Assembly: GCA_958450365.1 (NCBI GenBank)
Contig: CAUEEP010000067.1
Location: 310,001 to 374,000 of the forward strand
DNA from: Mesorhabditis belari
Taxonomy: Eukaryota; Nematoda; Chromadorea; Rhabditida; Rhabditidae
DNA: 64,000 bases
Direction: 5' to 3'
The notes beneath the pieces are model-generated. The model was given only the letters and a program-made list of their open reading frames with translations, was not told the origin of the DNA and searched no databases. The position numbers and the translations under genes were made by a program. Shown here in pieces: positions 32,364-43,900 of this stretch. Numbering within the stretch: position 1 is the first letter of the stretch; the number at the start of each line of letters is the position of its first letter.

Positions 32364-35280
32364 ATGAATACAAGAGGACAATGTGCCCGTCACAGAGACG
32401 CTCCACATTTTGTCCCGAAAATTTCATTTTTCCTTTCATTTTTCATTTTTTCCACTAAAACTATACAGTTTTTGATGAGAAATTTATTTTTAACAATCTT
32501 TTGATAAGTAATTACAGATTATTCATCAATTTTTCTCTTTTTGACACAAGTTTCTGTTTCTTTACACCAGTATTTAAGCAAAATTGAATATCTTTCAAAT
32601 CCCTAAAAAAAAATAAAAAATTCACCTTAATTACCTGAATAATTTCTGTTTCAAAATACTGTAGTTAAACAAGAGCTTTTGGTTTCACGAATTCTTTAAG
32701 AAAGATACTATTTACCTGCTTCAGGCTTGTTTCAGGATTGTTACCAAGCTTTCAGACTTGTTTCAAGCTTTCAGACTTGTTATCAAGCTTTTAAAAATAC
32801 GAAATCCTTTCAGTTAACTTAATAAAGTTGTCCAAGTAGCTTTAGAACTTTAAAATTTCAATTCTCATTGTTGATTAATCAATTCCAGGTTGCCAAAGTG
32901 GCTCAAAGAGAACCGAAGAGGAAAGAGCCCGTCGATTGGAGCTGATTCGAGAGAGGAGATTAGAGAAAATGTACGCGCGAACGAGGTGAGCTACATTTTC
33001 ATCTTAATTCAACAATGATTTCTGCTAAGCTTTTACTTATCCTAAAGTTTAGACAACCAAACGCTGCTTTGCGAAAAATCTCGGAGATCAACGAGGACAA
33101 CGAGGCGATCGAGCAACAAATCGTGTTCAACGCTCGCGAGAATGGGTTCACTGTTTTGAGGAAATTGTCTGAGGTTGGCAGTGGACGCAAAATATTGTAA
33201 CTTGGGTGTTGTTGAAGTTAATGAACTGCTGAAAAACGAGGTTAGCTGGGTTCAACAACCGTTGGACCACCAGGGTGGCCCACGATTATAGCGCCGCACT
33301 TCAGAAGGCCTAGATTGGCCAAAATAGAGTCAATCGTTCTGATTTTTCTGGAGGTAAATCTTAAGTATGTCTCCTGGAACTGTGCCCATTATCTAATCGA
33401 TTCAAGCTTTCAACTTTTTTATATAACTTTCCAAAGTTGAGAGCCGAATGTCGCTGCCGCCATAAATCGTTTAAGTGAAACAGACCAAATTAAGTGAGTT
33501 TTTGTGCCATTTCTTAAGAATTTTTGCACTAAAACTGCGCAAAGTATGTGAAATTTTGTTCATTAACATAATAAATCAAATTTTAACTAGGCTTTGACAA
33601 TATCGCTCTCAAAAATCCCATAAATGAGTAGCAAGCCAAGCGACACTCGACTCTTAAGTTTAGAAGATTATATAAAAGAGTTGAAAGCTTGAATCGATTA
33701 GATAATGGGCACAGTTTCAGAAGACATACTTAAGATTTACCTCCAGAAAAATCAGAACGATTGAATCTATTTTGGCCAATCTAGGCCTTCTGAAGTGCGG
33801 CGCTATCCCGTAGAGAAGCTTGAGGCTAACCCTGTAGAGAAGCTTGAGTTAGTATTAAGGGATCCGTATTTTGGTTGGAGCTATTTTGGCGATAGACAGG
33901 CTACGATGAGTACTCAAGCAAGACCAGCACTCAAGCAAGAACAGCACTCCTTACTGGCTTGAGTTTCAGTAAGCTAAATGAAGCTAAAGTTAAAGATGGG
34001 TTTAGTATGATACTAAATTCTTCAAATCCAGATTCCTAAATTCAAATTCTTCAAATCCAGCATTTGATTAATGTGTAGTCAAGCGTACTTTAAAAACTAT
34101 TGATAAAACGCTGTTTCCAGGAAGAACAAGACGACAGTGGCCACGAGTCGGAGGGTCGATCGGAGAGCGAAATCGAGAATGACTCTCAATTGGACGGGAA
34201 AACTCAACACGAAGACAAGGAGAAACACCACGGAAAGGTTTGGCGGACAGTTTATATAAACAAAAAATAGTCTTTAAACTTTAAACTTTAATCTTTAAAC
34301 AAAAAAAAAAGAGTTTGGGGTGAGACCCGCTTTAACCTTATCAATTCAACCTTATCAATCAAATCAATCAATCAAAACGAGGATGATTCTGCTTAAGAAT
34401 GGCCGAATAGCACAAAAAGTTAAAAGGGTTTCCCCAAAAGCGCTTACAACGTAACAAGAACACATAGTATCCAACAATAGATTAATACTCTTGAGAAGAG
34501 TACAGATCGGTTGATCGATACAGATCCGATTGATACTACGTCGATGGTGACACAAATGTTAGTAAAACCAGTCTCTCTACAATGTTAAACCAGTTATCTA
34601 AACAGGATTTAAAACCTGAAGGGTAGCATAAAGCAAAGTTAATTTATAACGTTACTATTTATTAGTACAGAACCGAAATGCAACAATACCCATTACAAAA
34701 ACAGCATGCGCATCAAAAATGAAACAACAAAGTCCCCTCAGAAAGAAGGCAAAAACCCGCAGACCAAAAAAAATGGGAAGGGAGAAAAAGGACGAAAAAT
34801 TGCAAAATAGCAACGCAAATAGGAAGGAAACGGACGCGACCCTTTAGTTCTTGTTTAGCTTTGTTTCGACTTTCACAAAATTCTCCAGAGATTAGAAATC
34901 TATTTACTTTTCCACGCTGACTTGGGCAAGTACACAAAAAACTTGTTAAATCTGAAAGCTTGTTAAATCCTTTTCACAAAGCAATCTAAAAACAACAAAA
35001 CGAGCAAGAAGAGACTTGTGTCAGTGCATCGAATTGCATCGATTCTTTCCACAGCAATAATACCCAATTTTCGTCATGACATTGGTGTATGGGTTGTATG
35101 CCAAAATAACAACGCAAATAGGAAGGAAACGGACGCGACCAAAGCCCTATTAAAAAGTTTATATATAACAAATAACATATAGAAACTTTTAAAGCCCTCA
35201 ACTTTCAGATGTTCAATGTGCTCCGATGGGTGGCGAAATGCAGCAAAAAACAAAAGACCCCACAACCATCTAAACAATAA
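32364..35280 (+). CDS. Gene A: small highly charged protein, spliced, unrecognised
   Basis: Proposed exons are 32364-32382, 32889-32985, 33053-33173, 34121-34237 and 35209-35280, giving about 141 aa. Phases join exactly at each junction. The internal acceptors CCAG (32885-32888), TTTAG (33052), TTTCCAG (34120) and TTTCAG (35208) are good, and the last exon ends TAATAG. The product has a basic helical start (EEERARRLELIRERRLEKM), then ALRKISEINEDNEAIEQQIV, an acidic Ser/Glu segment (DDSGHESEGRSESEIEND), and a basic amphipathic tail (MFNVLRWVAKCSKKQK). No family is recognised; a nuclear or regulatory role would be a guess. The first exon is the weakest part (donor AAT|GTGCCC). Intron 3 (33174-34120) contains a hairpin element. 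Without splicing at 33173 the frame would add GSGRKIL and stop at 33198-33200. Confidence 0.6.
33289..33806. mobile_element. Hairpin element GCGCCGCACTTCAGAAGG, copy 1 (in gene A intron)
   Basis: The outer arms TAGCGCCGCACTTCAGAAG and CTTCTGAAGTGCGGCGCTA are inverted over about 90 bp. The interior (GTCGCTGCCGCCATAAATC, TGAGTAGCAAGCCAAGCG) is non-coding. About 518 bp long. The copy at 39395-39912 is close to identical. Confidence 0.8.
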
Positions 35281-36020
35281 TAGACATCAAAATATTCAAC
35301 TTATCGTGTACATTTCAAGATTTTTCTGGAATTTCCCTTTTTTTTGTGTGACATTCAATGTGAAACTCACTTTTCTACTTGAATCGAGTAGCTTTTCAAT
35401 CAATCAATCAATCAATCTTCCATTTCTGAATGAAATTTCGAGTTTATGTGATTGTCGATGTGAAATTTTGTGTTTTTTTTTGTGAATAAATGGGTTGTAA
35501 ACCAGTTTAAAGAGTGAAAATGGACTTACTAATGTTTCAACGGCAAAAAAACCAAATAAAACTCCAATCTAGTCAGCTCTTTTCTTAACATCAACGCCCT
35601 TTTTTCCTTATTTTTCAAAAATAAATCTTTGTGAGATAAATCTTAAAAATAAATCAAAACACTCGAAAGGCGTTCAATTTTGATGTAAAAAGATTAGTTA
35701 GTCGAGTGAAGTGAGAAAAGTCTAGGTATGTGTGTAAATCTTTTGGTTTTTTTTGTTAAGAAAGGTCAAGAAAGCTCAAAAGACACTTGCTAAATGTTGG
35801 TTGTTGATTTCCGAGAATTGCCTGGGGAAAAGTTGCCGTTTCCAGACAAATGATTGGCGGATACAAGGAGCCGGTGATTTTTTTTTGTCGAAAAAGAGAA
35901 GAACTCAAGAAAAAAAACGCTTGCTGACACAAAAAAAAGCCGCCATTGATAGTCATTAGAGTGTAATCTTACGTCTTTTTGCCTCAAGAAAGAACTTGGA
36001 GTTTGGTTTTTTCAAATGTC
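35281..36020. other. Downstream of gene A; likely 3' UTR then non-coding
   Basis: AATAAA-containing words lie at 35484 (GTGAATAAATGGG) and 35621. Both strands of 35753-35990 are open by chance in A/T-rich sequence. No further exon was recognised. Confidence 0.35.
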
Positions 36021-36330
36021 AATGTGAGTAATCCTTCCGAAACCAATCATCAGCTCATTTCCTGGAAATTTTTGGGAAACCTTTTAAAAGCAAAAAAACC
36101 CGTTTAAATCAAAGTTTAAGAAGTTTGTAGAAAAGTTTTGTATGAGGATTTAAAATCAAAAAAAAAACTTGAGAAACCTAGTAGAATTTTAATGGAAACC
36201 CAATGCCCAATTGAAAACTACATTCATAAAAATTAACATTAACAAATTGTTCCTCTAGATTGCTTTCAACAATCTGAATTATGTCTTCTTGAAAATAGCT
36301 CGATGGGCAGGTGCAGAAGACGTTTTTGGG

Positions 36331-36690
36331 AGGCCGTCGGTGGCCAAAAGCCGATGGCCAAAAGCCGATGGCCAAGAGCCGATGGCCAAGAGCCGGTGGC
36401 TAAAAGCCGATGGCCAAGAGCCGATGGCCAAGAGCCGGTGACCAAGAGCCGGTGGCTAAAAGCCGATGGCCAAGAGCCGATGACCAAGAGCCAGTGGCCA
36501 AGAGCCGGTGAGCAAGAGCCGGTGAGCAAGAGCCGGTGAGCAAGAGCCGGTGCCTAAAAGCCGATGGCCAAGAGCTGATGGCCAAGAGCGGTGGCCAAAA
36601 GCCGGTGGCCAAGAGCCGCTGGCTAAAAGCCGATGGCCCAGAGCCGGTGCCCAAAAGCCGGTGCCCAAAAGCCGGTGGCCAAAAGATACA
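36331..36690. repeat. 14-15 bp minisatellite (AGCCGATGGCCAA)
   Basis: About 25 variable units of the type AGCCGATGGCCAAG or AGCCGGTGGCTAAA. Five overlapping ORFs (KSRWPRADGQEP, GHRLLATGSWP) are artefacts of the array. A single relic unit or two lies at 37098-37125. Confidence 0.9.
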
Positions 36691-36757
36691 AAGCATTGAG
36701 TTTAGCCCAAGCTTTCTCGAATGATTCTTTCAGTGAATCAATGCTTGAATGTGCTTT
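36687..36757 (-). pseudogene. Mariner transposase C-terminal relic, fragment
   Basis: On the minus strand the encoded helix region (AHSSIDSLKESFEKAWAKL-like) is the same as in the longer relic at 37127-37290 and is cut at AATGTGAGTAATCC, the start of the duplicated block. Confidence 0.55.
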
Positions 36758-37126
36758 TGAAATGTGAGTAATCCTTCCGAAACCAATCATCAGCTCATTT
36801 CCTGGAAATTTTTGAGAAACCTTTTAAAACCAAAAAACCCGTTTAAATCAAAGTTTAAGAAGTTTGTAGAAAAGTTTTGTATGAGGATTTAAAATCAAAA
36901 AAAAAACTTGAGAAACCTAGTAGAATTTTAATGGAAACCCAATGCCCAATTGAAAACTACATTCACAAGAGTTTGAGATCAAAAGAAATTATAAAATTCG
37001 TCATTTTTGGACTGGAGATTTAGCTAATCGAATCTCATATAGTACCCTGTTTATCTAATCTAATATAATATAATACAAAGTGCCACAAAATTAGCCAAGA
37101 GCGATGGCCAAGAGCCGGTGCCCAAA

Positions 37127-37290
37127 AGATACACAGCATTGAGTTCAGCCCAAGCTTTCTCGAGTGATTCTTTCAGTGAATCAATGCTTGAATGTGCTTT
37201 TAAACAAGCCTTTGCTTCAAGAACACTCCAGACTGAGTAATCCATCGGATTTAAATCAGATCTTGATGGTGGCCACTGCTTAAAGTTGAT
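37127..37290 (-). pseudogene. Mariner transposase C-terminal relic
   Basis: The minus-strand frame contains QWPPSRSDLNPMDYSVWSVL, then EAKACLKAHSSIDSLKESLE and KAWAEL. This is the third catalytic Asp block (SPDLNPxDYxVW, here SRSDLNP) and the C-terminal helices of a mariner transposase. The frame is still open but only about 50 residues remain. It runs into minisatellite units and an AT-rich flank. Confidence 0.75.
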
Positions 37291-38280
37291 GAAATCATTG
37301 CCTTCTCCTGATCTAATCACCATTAGGTAAAGTGTTTGAATAGCCTCAAAATTTCCTACCAACAAACTAACAAGTTTCAATGCCTCATAAAGATCTTATC
37401 GCTACAAATGATTGGGGAAATCCCCATTGAGCAAAATAGCAATCAGGACTCAGAAAAGAAAAACTCGACTCAAGAAAAAAGTAGCTTCCCTTACAACAAG
37501 CTAGGTCCTTGGACTAAAAGGGGCCAAAGGGTGATTAGAGTGGCGAACATTTATCAACAACGCTCTCCCACTCTGCGAACATCTTTTTGGGCCTAATGAA
37601 AGACAACAGCTTTGCTTGAGAGAAGATAAACGAACTCTTAGATTTGTTGGGAAAGCCTGGATTTTTCCAAGTTCCTTGAATTTGTTTTATCATCAATTCT
37701 ATCAAGTCAGCAAAAGTTGAGATACGATTTCGGTGAGTTTTGTTTATTTTTTTCAATTCTGTTGAACAGAATTGAAACAAAGCTAGTTTTAACAAAACAA
37801 AACTAGCTAGTTCATACAACAAAGCTAGTTTTCAACATTGAATTATTGAACAACATTGAACTAAAGTTTTCTAGAGTAGAGAATGGTTTCTAGAGAATGG
37901 TTTATCTAACTCTAATCGTTTATCTAATGGACCAAGATATCAGTTATTTGCTAACTTAACCTAGCCTTGTCCCTTGGAGTCCAACCTTGTCCTTGTCCCC
38001 ACTGTGCTCTTAGGCCTTTTACCAAGTCTTGCAACTAGTCTTGCAACTTAAAACTTTCTTTTCTGAATAATTAATCGATCAACTTACGGTTTACTCAAAT
38101 CACAAATGTTCATTTTCTATTCTCACTCATTTTTTTAGCAGTTTTGGACCGATTTAGAAGAAATTTCAAGCAAAAATCCTAATTTTTCTTTTTGTTCTGT
38201 AATCAGATGTAATCAAGATTCTGTAATCAGATGTAAAACAAAAACGGTTGAACGAATCAAGCTGAAATTTTCGTTATTTG
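37291..38280. other. No supportable gene
   Basis: The minus frame 37535-37822 (HRNRISTFADLIELMIKQI) is open but not assignable, and the plus frame 37336-37596 is likewise unsupported. Confidence 0.3.
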
Positions 38281-38945
38281 TCTAACTTTTTACGCTCTAT
38301 CTTTTTTCTATTGAGATCAGAATAGGTTTCTTTGAACGAAAGTGCTTAAATCAGTCGAGTCGCCATTAGGGAGTCAAATTGCATCATTGATTTCTCTCCA
38401 TTTTTCGCCACTAAATGAGAATAGAAAATGTTTTTGTTTGATTTTCTTTCTTTTTAAACCAATCTAGGCCCGTTTCCAAACGAATTTGAGCAAAAAAAGC
38501 TCGTTTTTGGTCAAATTCGATAAAAAGTTCTACAAAAAACCGATTGCTTGAAGGTTGAGATTGCTGAACAGAACAGATTGAACAAATGCTTACAACAGAT
38601 TTCTCTGAAAATTTGACTTTATACATAACTTTTTGTGCTCCATCTTTTTTCTATTGAGATCAGAATAGGTTTCTTTGAACGAAAGTGCTTAAATCAGTCG
38701 AGTCGCCATCAGGGAGTCGCCATTTTTGACTATTCAACTTCGCGGCGCTGAAAATATCCGAAACTGAAACTTTTTCAAAAGATTTTAACGTTCTTTTGCA
38801 GAAATATAGTTGATCTTTCTATTAAAGGCTAAATCATAAATGATTTCTGTGGTAGAAAGTGCTTAAATCAGTCGAGTCTCCATTAGGGAGTCAAATTGGA
38901 ACATTGATTTCTCTCCACTTTTCGCCACTAGACTACTCGTTTATT
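38281..38945. repeat. Interspersed repeat, three direct pieces
   Basis: ATTGAGATCAGAATAGGTTTC with GAAAGTGCTTAAATCAGTCG occurs at about 38310 and 38655, and the second part again at about 38858. Each piece resembles CTATTGACACCAAxATxGG of the families at 2.3, 25.2, 57.7 and 13.1 kb. Confidence 0.6.
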
Positions 38946-39169
38946 AAAAAGCTGAAAATTGCAAGTTTTTCCTAATTTCTATAAAAGAATTTGTGGAGAA
39001 ACAATAAAGGTTTTTAATAGAAAAAAAAAACCATAAGTTGATCGGTTAATTATTCATCGAGAAAAGAATCATCAAGAAATCATTTGGTAGAGAAACAATA
39101 GAGCTTTAACACCTGAATGCAAGACTTTGTACTCGACCTAATATTTTTTCGGACATTTCTGAAGAATTT

Positions 39170-39912
39170 TTGCATTCAAACTGAGTAAAGTATGTGAAAT
39201 TTTGTTCATTAACATAATAAATCACATTTTAACTAGGTTTTGACAAGAGCGCTCTCAAAAATCCCATAAATTGGCAGTGGACGCAAAATATTGTAACTTG
39301 GGTGTTGCTGAGACTTGTTGAAGTTAATGAACTGCTGAAAAACGAGGTTAACTGGGTTCAACAACCGTTGGACCACCAGGGTGGCCCACGATTATAGCGC
39401 CGCACTTCAGAAGGCCTAGATTGGCCAAAATAGAGTCAATCGTTCTGATTTTTCTGGAGGTAAATCTTAAGTATGTCTCCTGGAACTGTGTCCATTATCT
39501 AATCGATCCAAGCTTTCAACTTTTTTATATAACCTTCTAAACTTAAGAGTCGAGTGTCACTGCCGCCATAAATCGTTTAAGTGAAACAGACCAAATTAAG
39601 TGAATTTTTGTGCCATTTCTTAAGAATTTTTGCACTAAAACTGCGTAAAGTAAGCGAAATTTTGTTCATTAACATAATAAATAAAATTTTAACTAGGTTT
39701 TGACAAGATCGCTCTCAAAAATCCCATAAATGAGTAGCAAGCCAAGCGACACTCGACTCTTAAGTTTAGAAGATTATATAAAAAAGTTGAAAGCTTGAAT
39801 GGATTAGATAATGGGCACAGTTCCAGAAGACATACTTAAGATTTACCTCCAGAAAAATCAGAACGATTGAATCTATTTTGGCCAATCTAGGCCTTCTGAA
39901 GTGCGGCGCTAT
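39170..39912. repeat. Duplicate of gene A intron region with hairpin element copy 2
   Basis: 39271-39396 matches 33175-33290, which is the start of gene A intron 3, and the hairpin element 39395-39912 matches 33289-33806. 39170-39270 is an extra piece of the hairpin interior (TTTTGTTCATTAACATAAT, ATCGCTCTCAAAAATCCC-like), so the block is a rearranged copy. Confidence 0.8.
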
Positions 39913-40980
39913 AATCGTAGGCTACCCTGTAGAGTTCAAGCGCGTAGAATGTGTTGCTTGACTTCTTTTGCATACATTTATAAGGGTTGATAGATGCTGA
40001 TAGATACCAGCATCAAATAGATAAATGACCAAAAATAATCGTATTTATGACTCTTGATCAACTCTTGGTCAACTTTAGTAACCCAAGCTGTTCATATCTT
40101 TTTAAGGTTGATCAACGGATTGATCCATGCCGTTTGAATACGAATCTTAAACACAATTTTTGTATAAAACTTTCTTTTAAGTCATTTCACTGACCTTCAA
40201 CAACTTATCAAGCTTAATTGAAGCAATAAACACCAATCATTCCCCATGTTTGTACTAGTGGCTCTTTTTACGAATCCCCAAGTTTGAGTCGATTTCTAGA
40301 CAGACTCCTGCCCATTATCTTATCTATCTACTAGCAAAACAAATACTGCCCGCCAATATTTCCCGCAGCTTGTCAACTGTAGCTTACTGACTGACCGTCA
40401 GCCTCACAAACAAGACTAATTTTCGCTCATTATAATAATCACTGATTTTTTTAGTTTTATTGTTTACGTTTCAGCACTGGTTTACTGTTAGTTCAAGAAA
40501 ACCGGTTTAAAGAAAATATTTCAGGCTCATAGATGATATAAAATAGAACTTGATTTGGCTACATAACCCCGAGAAAATCTAGAGACAAAATGCTCAAGTC
40601 AGATTGAATTGTTCTCTCAGTTTAACTACTGTTTAATCTAGGAAGACCCTTAGAAAACGTGTGTTCTCTGTATGCGTGCGTGAATAGCTCCAATCAATTC
40701 CCAACTCGAAAACCCATGGGTACAAAACGACAACTCAATACCTTCCTTTTGTATGATTTATAAAGCATAAGAAAAATCCGAAAGGGCTCGAGCTGTTCTT
40801 GGTGCGGCCGCGTAATCGCTCGCCATCGGGCGCACTTTCAATTATAGATAAGTATTCTTTTTCGCCCTTTATAACCGAAAATACTTTTGGGTTTACACCT
40901 CGGTTTTGGGTTGAGGCTTAGTACATCTTGTTCAGTTTTTTGGCCTTATTTCGATGTTGTATTTCGTTTTGGGGATGACG
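39913..40980. other. No supportable gene
   Basis: The stretch is non-coding. TCGCTCGCCATCGGGCGCAC and GCGGCCGCGTAATCGC at about 40800-40830 make a small GC-rich island related to 52560-52600. Confidence 0.4.
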
Positions 40981-40983
40981 GTG

Positions 40984-41355
40984 CGCATCCACGAAACCGC
41001 GCATCCACGAAACCGCGCATCCACGAAACCGCGCATCCACGAAACCGCACCACGAAACCGGCATCCACGAAACCGCATCCACGAACCGCGATCCACGAAA
41101 CCGCGCATCCACGAAACCGCGCATCCACGAAACCGCGCATCCACGAAACCGCGCATCCACGAAACCGCGCATCCACGAAACCGCGCATCCACGAAACCGC
41201 GCATCCACGAAACCGCGCATCCACGAAACCGCGCATCCACGAAACCGCGCATCCACGAAACCGCGCATCCACGAAACCGCGCATCCACGAAACCGCGCAT
41301 CCACGAAACCGCGCATCCACGAAACCGCGCATCCACGAAACCGCGCATCCACGAG
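40984..41355. repeat. 16-bp minisatellite (CATCCACGAAACCGCG)
   Basis: About 23 copies. The block 41045-41095 is degenerate, with units shortened to 12-15 bp. All other units are perfect. The unit lacks stops in all frames, so five long ORFs on both strands are artefacts. Confidence 0.95.
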
Positions 41356-41386
41356 TCATAAGGGTTTTACAGAGGATTTTAAACAC

Positions 41387-41469
41387 GAGCTCCTAGCCCA
41401 GCGGGAGCTCTAGGCCACTGCTTAGAGCTCCCGCTCCTTTGTCCTTGGTTCAAATCCGGCAGCGGCTCA
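41387..41469 (+). repeat. tRNA-like unit with strong internal hairpin
   Basis: A-box-like TAGCCCAGCGGG and B-box GGTTCAAATCC are present. GAGCT/GGCTC can pair at the ends. In place of a normal anticodon arm there is a palindrome (GCGGGAGCTCTA...TAGAGCTCCCGC, 41401-41434). Possibly a degenerate Leu or Ser tRNA with a long arm; not a confident functional tRNA. Confidence 0.35.
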
Positions 41470-41910
41470 ACTTTTTGCTATTGCTAAAAACTGTTTAAAT
41501 AATTTTCTTTTCAGGTTTTTTGATTATCTAAATAAATAAATATAATCTAAATATACTCGTCGAATTTGAACTTTTGTCTTTGTGTTAAACTTTTGTTTGA
41601 GCCGGCTTCGTCGCTCGGCTCAGCCATTGGGCTCGCTATGCCCAAATTCTTGGGGTTTCTTGGAAAGTTTTTGCCTTAAATTTGGCTACATATGTTACAA
41701 ATCCTCTACATCCTGTTAAACCAAGAAAATTGGATTTATTTAAGAGTCGGTTCAAATTCTGTTTCCTTCTTTAACATCACCCATCAAACTTCTGTCTTAG
41801 AAAACATCCCCAAATGCACCTGTCTGTTTTTCTTTTAGTTGGATCTATTTTGGTATTTTATTTTATTTTTCTGCAGATTAATTGAATATCTTTACATATT
41901 GATTCTTTAA
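41470..41910. other. No supportable feature
   Basis: AT-rich; no ORF, RNA or repeat recognised. Confidence 0.4.
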
Positions 41911-42080
41911 AACTTCAATATTTGAACCATTTTTTTCAAAAAAACCTTTCAAAATCATCCCTTTTCTCTAAAGCGAAAAAGCTCTCATCCCTGTTTTTCC
42001 CTTTTTTACATAAACTTTTTCATCTGATGATAATTGGAATGATACTTGTTGTCGTGATTCTCAAATAAATCGACTTGAAA
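41911..42080. repeat. Direct repeat of 43070-43238
   Basis: About 170 bp in both places (AACTTCAATATTTGA..., CTCTCATCCCTGTTTTTCCC, AATAAATCGACTTGAAA), flanking the hairpin element between them. Confidence 0.85.
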
Positions 42081-42325
42081 CTAGGTTTCAACTTTATTAA
42101 AGTTAAAGCTTGATTGGAATGAGTAGTGATTGATGATTCCACTTATGACCCTTCGATAACAGTGCCGATGTGAAAATGTTTGCAAAGTTTGTGACCAAAA
42201 AAGTCGAGGGCTTATCAAGTTTCAAACTTGATAAAATCAAATTAAGAAACAAACGTTTAGTCCCATCTTTATTTGTCGCCCGTCAAATCACTCCATAAAG
42301 CCTGAATCGTCTACGATTAGATAAT

Positions 42326-42906
42326 TATTGGGTTGTCCAGTTATGAATGCGCGTTTTTTACTATTTTGTAAATTTCTCAAGATACCGAAATCAAGAAAAA
42401 GATATATATGAGTATCATTCGAAAGCTGAAGATTTCCTCTACATTTTGATATAAAAAGTTTTTGAATTTGTTCAGCTTTTGGGCAAACTGACTGCACAGA
42501 AGAAGAGGTGGCCAAAAAATGGAAGGGTGCCTTTGGATCAAGTTTTGGCTCCGCTCAAATTGAGTTAACCGTTTGATGTTTGGCCAATAGATATATCAAT
42601 AAAACTTTTTTAAAATATAACAAATTTCAGAGCAAATTTTCTTTTCTTTTCTTTTCTGGGCGGTTATTTTACACTATAAAACTTGAGAATTAGCTAAGCT
42701 GAAATGGGTTTTTTTTCGAAAACGACCTCTCCCTTTGTGCAGTCAATTTGCCCAAAAGCTGAACAAATTCAAAAACTTTTTTATTTCAAAATGTAGAGGA
42801 GATCTTCAGCTTTCGAATGATATATAGCACTCATCTACATCTGTTCGATATCTTGAGAAATTTACAAAATAGTAAAAACGCGCATTCATAACTCGACAAC
42901 CCAATA
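42326..42906. mobile_element. TATTGGGTTGTCCAG hairpin element
   Basis: The ends TATTGGGTTGTCCAGTTATG and CATAACTCGACAACCCAATA close inverted arms of about 170 bp (AAGCTGAACAAATTCAAAAA and inverse). The interior has a SINE-unrelated stretch and no transposase. TA at both ends fits a Tc1/mariner-type MITE. Confidence 0.75.
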
Positions 42907-43069
42907 GTTAATCTAAATAATTTATAAGTTATAAGTTAAATTCTATAGAGTATAGCTAAGAGTTAATAAAAGTGACCTGTTAAGTTAATAAAAGTATAGT
43001 TGATTCTTACGAAATTAAAAATTGCCAGCACATTTGCTAAGATTCTTTTGTTTTCAATTCAAAACTTAA

Positions 43070-43238
43070 AACTTCAATATTTGAGCCATTTCTTTCAAAA
43101 AACCTTTCAAAATGATCCCTTTTCTCTAAAGCTAAAAAGCTCTCATCCCTGTTTTTCCCTTTTTTACATAAACTTTTTCATCTGATGATAATTAGAATGA
43201 TACTTTTCGTCGTGATTCTCAAATAAATCGACTTGAAA
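43070..43238. repeat. Direct repeat of 41911-42080
   Basis: See the partner. A few substitutions separate them. Confidence 0.85.
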
Positions 43239-43379
43239 ATCCTCTTTGATTTCAAGAAACAAGAAAAAGGGGGAAAATCTCAACGAATAGAGTTTTGTCG
43301 AAAGAAAACCTCTCAAAATCCGATCGTTTTTCGTTTTTCGTTTTCGATCGTTTCGTTTTTCAAAAAGATATTTTAGATA

Positions 43380-43900
43380 TAGTTCAACTTTGGCTCAAAT
43401 TTTCTCCATGTTCTTACACTTGAGTATACAAAATAAGTTGTGGTTTTCTATAACCAAATTTAATGAGGATCATTTCAAAACCAACCTTAAGTCGATCTGG
43501 TAATAGGAAGTCGAGTTATTGAGCAAAATAGAAAAGTGCCATTTTGACTATAGAAAAACGGCACTCTAGCGCACTAATCTTCAAGACGGTTTTTCTCTAT
43601 GTTTTTATTAAAGAGTATACAAAACAAATTCTACTTTTCTATAAACAAGTCGATTCAACCCCCATATCTCGAGTTATAGACCATCTAAGTTGATCAACTT
43701 TTCCAGGTAGGTAGTTCAACTTTAACACAAATTTTCTCTATGTTCTTATCGGTGAGTATACAAAACAAATTCTACTTTTCTTCAACCAAATTTAATGACG
43801 ATCATTTTAAAACCAGCCTCTAGTCGATCTGATTACTGGGAGTCGAGATATAGAGTAAAATAGAAAAGTTCCCAAACTCCAAGACTCATAACGGGATTTG
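43380..43900. repeat. Three diverged tandem copies of a 165-180 bp unit
   Basis: Marker words TTCTATGTTCTTATxxxTGAGTATACAAAA, CTTTTCTxxAACCAAATTTAATGA and AGTCGATCTGxTxA return at about 43405, 43595 and 43735. Non-coding. Confidence 0.65.

Larger units (their letters stand above)
36021..36965. repeat. Tandem duplication of a 740-bp block
   Basis: 36021-36226 recurs as 36761-36965 (AATGTGAGTAATCCTTCCG through CAATTGAAAACTACATTC). Each copy is followed by a minisatellite tract and the end of a mariner transposase relic (36331-36757, and 37090-37290 for the second). The minisatellite is long in the first block and nearly absent in the second. Confidence 0.8.

Noticed and set aside
37535..37822. 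RISTFADLIELMIKQ as the second half of the SH2 domain
   Set aside because: The resemblance to an SH2 C-terminal helix is slight; no phase-matched splice sites, and it is 9 kb from the SH2 exon.
40887..41396. Long ORFs on both strands (up to 169 codons)
   Set aside because: The 16-bp unit lacks stop codons in all frames, so five frames stay open together. The protein is a pure repeat with no conserved part.
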